This document shows, piece by piece, positions 1 to 5,117 of a stretch of 5,117 nucleotides of DNA. The notes under the pieces were generated by a model. That model did no database searches and was not told the origin of the DNA. It worked only from the letters and a program-made list of their open reading frames with translations. The position numbers and the translations under genes were made by a program. The stretch comes from Bacteroidota bacterium (lineage in GTDB: Bacteria > Bacteroidota > Bacteroidia > Bacteroidales > VadinHA17): positions 1 to 5,117 of the forward strand of contig DAOWNN010000202.1 in NCBI GenBank assembly GCA_030642585.1, written 5' to 3'. Position 1 is the stretch's first letter. Every line of letters starts with the position of its first letter.

Positions 1-900
1 AGAAAAGCCTCCAATGATCCAGCCTCCCAGGTTAATCCCCGAAAAAATCGCTTCCATACCCTGTGTGATTAAACTAGCCTGGTTTAAAGCAAAATCGTCT
101 TTTTCATCTGGTTTCAGCTTTCTTATCGCTCTCATAGTGGCAACCAGATCATCTTCAAATTCAACCATAGATACATCCTCCCTGGCTTTTACCATAATCA
201 ATGGTTGTAAAGACTCGCTCCTCAGGTTTATCATATTTCTTGTATTATTGATTGGAACGATAACCACTTTATCAAATCCATCATCTCCAAGTCCTCCCAC
301 CCCCTCCTTCTTAAGTACTCCTGAAACCACTAATTTCTTTCCCCGAACCGTAATGACCTTGCCAATTGGGTTTGTATTCTCAAATAATTTTTCCGCCAGA
401 ACAGCACCAAGAACAGCACGATTCTTCCCACTCTTTGATTCAAACAGGGAAAAATATCTGCCTTTTTCAATTTCAAAAGACCGAATATCTGCAAAATCAT
501 GTGTTGTAGACAAAAATCCAATATTTTCGACAGAGTTATTCCGATATTTCACAGTTACCGCTGATTGGACAATAAAAGCCATGGCTTCGGCATTCCTTAA
601 ACGACCTTTTAACTCTTCATATTCCCGAATGGTTGGAACAGGCCTTTTTACCATTTCCCACCAGGCAATATTTGGATCAAAAGCCCATGGCCATTTATCG
701 ATATAAATTGTTTTGTCGCCAAGTGAAGCAATATTCTCCCTAATGGAACTTTCCATCCAGTCTAAAATGGTAAAAACCGAAATGATTGCAAAAATTCCAA
801 TGGTGATCCCCAACAAAGAAAGGAATGTCCTGAGTTTATTTAGAATAACTGCCTGAAAAGCAAATAAAAAACTCTCTCTTAATAATTTAAGAAACATCAT
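1..900 (-). CDS. MacB/FtsX-family ABC transporter permease, 5' part only (runs off left edge)
   Basis: This is the N-terminal 300 residues of an inner-membrane ABC permease of the MacB/FtsX type, a family that works with a separate ATPase to drive mechanotransmission, efflux or lipoprotein-type export. The frame is open from 900 to the left edge. It starts with ATG-ATG (900 or 897), and an in-frame TGA lies eight codons upstream of the first ATG. Residues 23-45 (LRTFLSLLGITIGIFAIISV) match the family's first membrane helix with its LRT..LGI.IG signature. Residues 46 to about 285 form the MacB-type periplasmic core domain, with FEIEKGRYFS (142-151), AVLG (162-165), LFENTNPIGK (172-181) and VVSGVLKKEG (191-200). 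The second helix begins at about 291 (LGGWIIGGFS) and is cut by the edge. Family members are usually about 400 residues, so roughly 100 residues and two to three helices are missing. No ATPase gene is visible, so the substrate is unknown. It is transcribed divergently from purH. Confidence 0.92.
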   Translation of the reverse strand, partial: MMFLKLLRESFLFAFQAVILNKLRTFLSLLGITIGIFAIISVFTILDWMESSIRENIASLGDKTIYIDKWPWAFDPNIAWWEMVKRPVPTIREYEELKGRLRNAEAMAFIVQSAVTVKYRNNSVENIGFLSTTHDFADIRSFEIEKGRYFSLFESKSGKNRAVLGAVLAEKLFENTNPIGKVITVRGKKLVVSGVLKKEGVGGLGDDGFDKVVIVPINNTRNMINLRSESLQPLIMVKAREDVSMVEFEDDLVATMRAIRKLKPDEKDDFALNQASLITQGMEAIFSGINLGGWIIGGFS

Positions 901-1033
901 AGGAATATAGGTTTTCTGGATCCATCAATAAATTTCTATACGAAGATAAGCTGAAAACCTTTCAATTTATAAAAGTCCGAAGATAAATTGAGCAAATTCT
1001 ATATGTCTTAAAAATAATGAATTATACAGCTTC

Positions 1034-1054
1034 TAGTAATGAATAAAATTACTA
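1034..1054. promoter_or_regulatory. Perfect 7-bp inverted repeat upstream of purH (possible operator or leader hairpin)
   Basis: The arms TAGTAAT (1034-1040) and ATTACTA (1048-1054) are exact reverse complements separated by seven bases (GAATAAA). The dyad sits 51 bp upstream of the purH ATG and 134 bp upstream of the divergent permease start. It could be a binding site for a dimeric regulator or a weak AT-rich hairpin in the purH leader. It does not resemble the Bacillus PurBox or the enterobacterial PurR operator as I remember them. AT-rich intergenic DNA produces such dyads by chance, so a regulatory role is only a suggestion. Confidence 0.25.
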
Positions 1055-1104
1055 CTTTTACCGACAATCAAAAAAGTCACCGCTTTTCTCATATTTGCTT
1101 ATAA
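1039..1104 (+). other. Possible 21-codon leader ORF abutting purH
   Basis: An ATG at 1039 opens a 21-codon reading frame (MNKITTF at the start, SHICL at the end) that stops at TAA 1102-1104, directly before the purH ATG at 1105 and in the same frame. If transcribed, the stop and start would touch, an arrangement that favours translational re-initiation. The ATG lies inside the inverted repeat at 1034-1054, so a hairpin could hide it. There is no clear ribosome binding site, though that means little in Bacteroidota. The peptide has two histidines and no run of one amino acid, so it is not an obvious attenuator peptide. A frame this short could be chance. Confidence 0.18.
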
Positions 1105-2631
1105 ATGAAGGATTTAGTAAAGATTCGAACAGCCCTTATCTCAGTTTTTCACAAAGAAAACCTCGATCGTATTCTTGAATTGCTAGCTAGATTCGATGTT
1201 AGGCTGATATCAACCGGAGGGACAAAATCTTACATCGAGGAAAAAGCTTACAGTGTGGAGTCTATTGAAAATCTTACTGATTACCCTTCCATCCTGGGTG
1301 GCAGAGTAAAAACTTTGCATCCGAAAATTTTTGGAGGCATACTTGCAAGAAGACAGAAAGAGTCTGATCTGAAGCAGCTTAAAGAATATAATATTAATGA
1401 AATTGACCTTGTAATTGTAGATTTGTATCCTTTTGAAGAAACCCTGGCATCCGGAGCAGATGATCAGACTGTAATTGAAAAAATCGATATTGGGGGAATT
1501 TCGCTGATCCGTGCCGGAGCTAAAAATTTCAATGATGTTCTTATTGTGTCAGGCCGCCACCAGTATGAAGAATTAATTGCCCTCCTTGAAAAAGGGAAAG
1601 GTGTTTCCTGTCTTGCCGATCGAAAGAAATTTGCCACTGAAGCCTTTCATGTTTCCTCACATTACGATGCAGCTATCTTTAATTATTTCAATTCAGAAGA
1701 TGAGGTTTCCGCTTTGAAGATAAGTGAAAATAAGGGAAGAGTTCTCAGGTATGGAGAAAATCCACATCAGAAAGGCTACTTTTTTGGCGATCTTGATTCT
1801 GTCTTTGAAAAATTGCATGGCAAGGAAATTTCTTATAACAATCTGCTGGACATTGATGCAGCTGTAAACTTGATTTCTGATTTCAATGAAACCACCTTTG
1901 CAATACTAAAACACAACAATGCCTGTGGGTTGGCTTCTCGTCCTAAGCTGGTATATGCCTGGAAAGATGCTCTTGCTGGAGATCCTGTTTCTGCCTTTGG
2001 CGGGGTACTCATCACCAACCAGGCAATTGATAAAGAAACAGCAACAGAGATAAACAAAATCTTTTTTGAAGCAATATTAGCACCTGCATATACACAAGCT
2101 GCACTTGAAATTCTGAAACAAAAAAAGAACCGGATTATTCTTATATTAAAGAGGATAAGGCTTCCTGAAAAAATCTATAGGTCAGCTTTAAATGGAATTC
2201 TTATGCAGGAAGCGGATATGAAAACAGACAGGGAAGCGGATATGAAAACTGTGACTAAAAAAGCTCCTGATGTCGCAGAAATTACTGATATGGAATTCGC
2301 AAATATACTGGTAAAGCATACCAAATCTAATGCAATTGTATTGGCAAAAAACAAGCAGCTTTTTGCCAGTGGTGTAGGTCAGACTTCAAGGGTAGATGCC
2401 CTGCAACAGGCAATACAAAAGGCAAAGCATTTTAATTTTGATTTAAATGGAGCGGTTATGGCTTCGGATGCATTCTTTCCGTTTGCAGATTCTGTTGAAA
2501 TAGCAGAGAAAGAAGGTATCAGAACAGTAATTCAGCCCGGAGGTTCAATACGGGACCAGGAATCAATTGATTACTGTGACCAACATCAAATGACAATGGT
2601 TTTTACAGGAACCAGGCACTTTAAACACTAG
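1105..2631 (+). CDS. purH: Bifunctional AICAR formyltransferase / IMP cyclohydrolase PurH
   Basis: This cytoplasmic enzyme catalyses the last two steps of de novo purine synthesis: formyl transfer from 10-formyl-tetrahydrofolate to AICAR, then ring closure of FAICAR to IMP. At 508 residues it has the usual length. The N-terminal MGS-like cyclohydrolase domain (about 8-150) shows STGGT (36-40), GGRVKTLHPKI (65-75), DLYPF (106-110), EKIDIGG (125-131) and RAGAKN (136-141). The transformylase domain follows with LRYGENPHQ (214-222), KHNNACG starting at K269 with H270 (the catalytic Lys-His pair of the family), GDPVSAFGG, GVGQTSRVDA (423-432), SDAFFPF (454-460) and QPGGS (477-481), ending in GTRHFKH. 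The ATG at 1105 fits the family N-terminus; the in-frame upstream ATG at 1039 is blocked by TAA just before 1105. No Shine-Dalgarno motif is evident. An 18-bp direct repeat at codons 369-382 doubles the peptide EADMKT without disturbing the frame. purH appears to lead the operon with mreBCD. Confidence 0.98.
   Translation: MKDLVKIRTALISVFHKENLDRILELLARFDVRLISTGGTKSYIEEKAYSVESIENLTDYPSILGGRVKTLHPKIFGGILARRQKESDLKQLKEYNINEIDLVIVDLYPFEETLASGADDQTVIEKIDIGGISLIRAGAKNFNDVLIVSGRHQYEELIALLEKGKGVSCLADRKKFATEAFHVSSHYDAAIFNYFNSEDEVSALKISENKGRVLRYGENPHQKGYFFGDLDSVFEKLHGKEISYNNLLDIDAAVNLISDFNETTFAILKHNNACGLASRPKLVYAWKDALAGDPVSAFGGVLITNQAIDKETATEINKIFFEAILAPAYTQAALEILKQKKNRIILILKRIRLPEKIYRSALNGILMQEADMKTDREADMKTVTKKAPDVAEITDMEFANILVKHTKSNAIVLAKNKQLFASGVGQTSRVDALQQAIQKAKHFNFDLNGAVMASDAFFPFADSVEIAEKEGIRTVIQPGGSIRDQESIDYCDQHQMTMVFTGTRHFKH
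2208..2249 (+). repeat. 18-bp direct repeat (period 24) inside purH
   Basis: GGAAGCGGATATGAAAAC occurs at 2208-2225 and again, identically, at 2232-2249. The period is 24 bp, so the frame is kept and EADMKT appears at residues 369-374 and 377-382, separated by DR. It lies between RSALNG and the VTKKAP segment of the transformylase domain, a stretch I remember as variable among Bacteroidota PurH proteins. The total PurH length looks normal, so this may be sequence conversion of a variable loop rather than an added 8-residue insertion. Confidence 0.85.
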
Positions 2632-2675
2632 CTGAACAGAATAGTATTAAACACATAAATATTGAAGAAACAGAA

Positions 2676-3698
2676 ATGGGAATTTTTTCTTTTTTAACAC
2701 AGGAAATAGCAATTGATCTGGGAACAGCAAATACAATCATCATTCAAAATGACAGAATTGTTGTTGACGAACCTTCTATTGTGGCTATTGACAAAAGCAC
2801 TGGCAAACTCATTGCAATTGGAGAGAAAGCAAGGCAAATGCACGGGAAGACGCATGATAATATCAAAACTATCAGGCCCTTAAGAGACGGTGTTATTGCT
2901 GATTTTGATGCAGCAGAGCAAATGATTCGTGGAATGATAAAAATGTTGAATGAAAAGCCTCGTTTTTTTAACCCGGCTCTTAAAATGGTTGTTTGCATCC
3001 CTTCCGGAAGTACAGAAGTTGAGATCAGGGCAGTAAGGGATTCTTCTGAACACGCAGGAGGACGTGAAGTATATATGATATATGAGCCAATGGCAGCTGC
3101 CATTGGAATAGGAATTGATGTGGAAGCTCCTGAAGGAAGTATGGTAGTTGACATAGGTGGAGGAACCAGTGAAATTGCCGTTATAGCATTGGGAGGAATT
3201 GTGTGCAACAAGTCTATTCGAATTGCAGGTGATGGATTTACTGCTGATATCCAGGCTTATATGCGTCATCAGCACAATATTAAAATTGGAGAAAGAACTG
3301 CTGAAGACATAAAGATCAATGTAGGCTCAGCTCTGGGAGACCTCGAAAATCCACCAGCAGATTATGTGGTTCGGGGACCCAACCTAATGACTGCCATGCC
3401 TATTGAAATTCCGGTGTCCTACCAGGAAATAGCACACTGCCTGGATAAGTCCATCTCAAAAATAGAAGGATCCATATTAAATGTTCTGGAACAAACTCCC
3501 CCGGAATTGTATGCAGATGTTGTTAGTCATGGTATTTATCTTGCAGGTGGGAGTGCTCTTCTAAGAGGGTTGGATAAAAGGCTTACAGAAAAAATCAACA
3601 TTCCCTTTCACATAGCAGAATCGCCTCTTCATGCTGTTGCCAGAGGAACCGGAATAGCTTTAAAAAATGTAGATAAATTTTCCTTTCTAATGAGATAA
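2676..3698 (+). CDS. mreB: Rod shape-determining protein MreB (bacterial actin)
   Basis: MreB is an ATP-binding actin homologue that forms membrane-attached filaments on the cytoplasmic face and organises the elongasome for lateral peptidoglycan synthesis. The 340-residue protein is full length. A short hydrophobic N-terminus (MGIFSFL) could anchor it to the membrane. The actin-fold nucleotide motifs are all present: phosphate 1 DLGTANT (14-20), the connecting segment IPSGSTEVEIRAV (108-120), EPMAAAIG (137-144), phosphate 2 DIGGGTSEIAVI (159-170) and adenosine motif LAGGSALLRGLD (289-300). It ends in FSFLMR, as I remember for Bacteroidota MreB. The segment AGDGFTADI (184-192) replaces the GGDxFDxAI usual in proteobacterial MreB, which I take as a lineage trait. 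The ATG at 2676 puts the N-terminus where expected. It lies 44 bp after purH with no terminator between, and 26 bp before mreC. Confidence 0.98.
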   Translation: MGIFSFLTQEIAIDLGTANTIIIQNDRIVVDEPSIVAIDKSTGKLIAIGEKARQMHGKTHDNIKTIRPLRDGVIADFDAAEQMIRGMIKMLNEKPRFFNPALKMVVCIPSGSTEVEIRAVRDSSEHAGGREVYMIYEPMAAAIGIGIDVEAPEGSMVVDIGGGTSEIAVIALGGIVCNKSIRIAGDGFTADIQAYMRHQHNIKIGERTAEDIKINVGSALGDLENPPADYVVRGPNLMTAMPIEIPVSYQEIAHCLDKSISKIEGSILNVLEQTPPELYADVVSHGIYLAGGSALLRGLDKRLTEKINIPFHIAESPLHAVARGTGIALKNVDKFSFLMR

Positions 3699-3724
3699 TT
3701 AAGAATGCAAAATAAATTTTCTGA

Positions 3725-4552
3725 ATGAAGAATTTAATTCAATTTCTAATAAGATTTCATTTCATAATCTTATTTATACTGATTGAAATTTTTACATTTT
3801 TCATTGTATTCCAAAACAACAATTTTCAAAAAGCAAAAGTTGTTACTCTGGCCCAGAATATCAAGGGCATTTATCATTCAAAAATCTTTTCAGTAACAGA
3901 GTATTTTGGCCTCAGGGAAATTAACCAGACCCTCTCAGCTGAAAATACAAGGCTCAACAATATCCTTCAAAGAGCATATCGTTCAGATGATATATTTTTT
4001 TATAAGCTGGATGATACGGTATATAAACAACAGTACTATATGACCGGTGCCAAAGTACTCAACAATAAAATTAATACTCAACATAACTTTTTGACTCTCA
4101 ACAAAGGATCTGAACAAGGAATGAAGCCTGGCATGGCTGTAGTTTCATCAGATGGGGTAGTTGGAGTTATTTTTAATGTATCCCGACATTATGCTACTGT
4201 TATCTCGTTATTAAATACCCGGTTAAATATAAGTGCTAAATTTAAAAAAAATGACTATTTCGGGGCCCTGCAATGGGACGGGAAGTCTTATCAAAAGGCT
4301 ATATTGAATGAAATTCCACATCATGTTGAGATCAATGTTGGAGATTCTATTATCACAAGTGGTTACTCCACCATATTCCCTGAGGGCATTCAAATTGGTA
4401 CGGTGCAGGATTTCGTTGTTAAGGGAGGCAACTTTTATGAAATCAGTGTAATTTTATCCACCGATTTTAAGAAACTTAGATTCGTTAATGTAATCAGTAA
4501 TTTGAAAAAAAAGGATCAACTTGATTTAGAAAATTCTTTTCCCGATGACTAA
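3725..4552 (+). CDS. mreC: Rod shape-determining protein MreC
   Basis: MreC is a single-pass inner-membrane protein whose periplasmic part self-associates and binds PBP2, helping to activate it in the elongasome. The 275-residue product has a short cytoplasmic N-terminus, one membrane helix (about 11-29, rich in Phe, Ile and Leu), a helical, probably coiled-coil segment (about 60-85, REINQTLSAENTRLNNILQ), then the beta-rich MreC domain (about 105-260). Family signatures include GAKVL (108-112), LNKGSEQGMKPGMAVVSSDG (125-144) and VGDSIITSGYSTIFPEGI (205-222), followed by IGTV. The C-terminus is charged and short (KKKDQLDLENSFPDD). The length is typical. No clear Shine-Dalgarno motif precedes the ATG. 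Its last 8 bp overlap the mreD start, which suggests coupled translation of two proteins that act together. Confidence 0.96.
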   Translation: MKNLIQFLIRFHFIILFILIEIFTFFIVFQNNNFQKAKVVTLAQNIKGIYHSKIFSVTEYFGLREINQTLSAENTRLNNILQRAYRSDDIFFYKLDDTVYKQQYYMTGAKVLNNKINTQHNFLTLNKGSEQGMKPGMAVVSSDGVVGVIFNVSRHYATVISLLNTRLNISAKFKKNDYFGALQWDGKSYQKAILNEIPHHVEINVGDSIITSGYSTIFPEGIQIGTVQDFVVKGGNFYEISVILSTDFKKLRFVNVISNLKKKDQLDLENSFPDD

Positions 4553-5051
4553 TTTATTTTTACGAAATATTGGCAGATTCCTTTTCCTTGTACTATTTCA
4601 GGTATTGGTCCTTGACAACATTCAACTTGGTGGATATTTAATCCCATTTATGTATGTTTTGTTTATCTTATTAATGCCCTTTGAAACTCCGGGCTGGCTA
4701 CTTTTAGTCTCAGCCTTTTTCCTGGGTTTCTCTATTGATCTTTTTGAGCATACCCCGGGGGTACATGCTTCAGCTACGGTATTTATGGCCTTCTTACGTC
4801 CTGCTGTACTAAAAATAATTGCTCCCCGGGAAGGATATGAGCCAAACAGCTTCCCTCGTATTCATTTTTATGGAGTTTCCTGGTTCCTGCAATATTCTGC
4901 AATTCTGGTTTTCTCTCACCATCTGTTCCTGTTTTACCTGGAAGTATTTTCTTTGTCAGGTTTCTTTAACACTTTTTTAAGAATTATATTAAGTTCAATA
5001 TTTTCTATAGGACTCATTATTTTAAGTCAATTTCTTATTTTTAAGAAATAA
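4545..5051 (+). CDS. mreD: Rod shape-determining protein MreD
   Basis: MreD is a small polytopic inner-membrane protein of the elongasome that works with MreC to control PBP2. The 168-residue product is almost wholly hydrophobic, with about five or six membrane segments (roughly 10-26, 30-46, 49-67, 74-92, 107-130 and 143-165) and a lysine-ending tail (IFKK). The most recognisable stretch is GFSIDLFEHTPGVHASATVF (61-80) followed by RPAVLKII (85-92), which I recall from Bacteroidota MreD proteins. The family is poorly conserved overall, so position right after mreC is strong supporting evidence. The ATG at 4545 lies inside the end of mreC (ATGACTAA holds both the start and the mreC stop). The next gene begins 12 bp after the stop. 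Confidence 0.94.
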   Translation: MTNLFLRNIGRFLFLVLFQVLVLDNIQLGGYLIPFMYVLFILLMPFETPGWLLLVSAFFLGFSIDLFEHTPGVHASATVFMAFLRPAVLKIIAPREGYEPNSFPRIHFYGVSWFLQYSAILVFSHHLFLFYLEVFSLSGFFNTFLRIILSSIFSIGLIILSQFLIFKK

Positions 5052-5063
5052 TTTCCTTACAGT

Positions 5064-5117
5064 ATGAAAAACCAATATGCAAACCGCAAATTTGTACTTG
5101 GAGGCCTGCTGGTCTTA
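5064..5117 (+). CDS. mrdA: Penicillin-binding protein 2 (elongasome transpeptidase), first 18 codons only
   Basis: Only 18 codons are visible before the right edge, beginning MKNQYANRKFVLGGLLVL. The short basic segment followed by the start of a hydrophobic helix (about residue 10 onward) fits the cytoplasmic N-terminus and single membrane anchor of Bacteroidota PBP2, where I remember a similar NRK-(F/Y)-V-(I/L)-GG start. The order mreB-mreC-mreD-mrdA and the 12-bp gap after mreD support this. PBP2 is the D,D-transpeptidase that crosslinks lateral wall peptidoglycan and is activated by MreC. No catalytic motif is in view, so the call rests on the N-terminus and context. Confidence 0.85.
   Translation, partial: MKNQYANRKFVLGGLLVL

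Noticed and set aside
14..706. A 230-codon plus-strand open frame opposite the permease
   Set aside because: It is antisense to a frame that is open throughout and has clear MacB-family motifs. Its own translation is a Ser/Thr/Phe-rich low-complexity sequence typical of an antisense shadow.
941..986. CGAAGATAA occurring twice (941-949 and 978-986) in the divergent intergenic region, reading TTATCTTCG toward the permease
   Set aside because: The 9-bp copies could be weak TAnnTTTG-like elements for the permease, but neither has a -33 partner at the right spacing, and two 9-mers in AT-rich DNA can arise by chance.
1090..1097. CATATTTG, close to the Bacteroidota -7 promoter element TAnnTTTG, just before purH
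   Set aside because: There is no TTTG-like -33 element at the expected distance, and it would start the transcript almost on the purH ATG. The match is too weak to call.
2632..2675. Possible terminator or promoter between purH and mreB
   Set aside because: No stem-loop with a T-run and no convincing promoter pair is visible in these 44 bp.
2744..3275. Two minus-strand open frames opposite mreB (155 and 131 codons)
   Set aside because: Both are antisense to a complete, unmistakable mreB and have no recognisable domains of their own.
4751..4763. GC-rich palindrome TACCCC-G-GGGGTA inside mreD
   Set aside because: It encodes the T-P-G-V part of the HTPGVH motif at residues 69-74, so codon constraint explains it. 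There is no T-run or gene end nearby, so it is not a terminator.

Overview
The window looks like chromosomal DNA of a member of the Bacteroidota, most likely a Bacteroidales/Marinilabiliales-type bacterium. The evidence is the AT-rich sequence, the near absence of Shine-Dalgarno motifs before clear starts, the Bacteroidota-style PurH (KHNNACG rather than KHNNPCG, ending in HFKH), the Bacteroidota-style MreB (an AGD..TAD segment and the ending FSFLMR), and above all the gene order purH-mreB-mreC-mreD-mrdA, which I remember as conserved in this phylum. The lineage is inferred from remembered protein features, not from a search.

Layout. Positions 900 to 1 on the minus strand hold the first 300 codons of a MacB/FtsX-type ABC transporter permease that runs off the left edge. 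Positions 901-1104 are a 204-bp divergent intergenic region with a perfect 7-bp inverted repeat and a possible 21-codon leader ORF that abuts purH. On the plus strand, five genes follow head to tail: purH (1105-2631), mreB (2676-3698), mreC (3725-4552), mreD (4545-5051, overlapping mreC by 8 bp) and the first 18 codons of a penicillin-binding protein 2 gene, mrdA (5064 to the right edge). The gaps are 44, 26, -8 and 12 bp, and none shows a terminator, so the five genes are probably one transcription unit.

How the genes work together. PurH carries out the last two steps of de novo IMP synthesis. MreB, MreC, MreD and PBP2 form the core of the elongasome (Rod complex), which directs lateral cell-wall synthesis and rod shape: MreB is the cytoplasmic actin-like filament, MreC and MreD are membrane and periplasmic scaffolds, and PBP2 is the transpeptidase. 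The permease is transcribed away from this operon and probably belongs to a separate unit.

This is mostly a conserved housekeeping locus. I see no mobile element, CRISPR array, RNA gene or undescribed system. The points worth a second look are small: an 18-bp direct repeat inside purH, and the dyad plus short ORF just upstream of purH.
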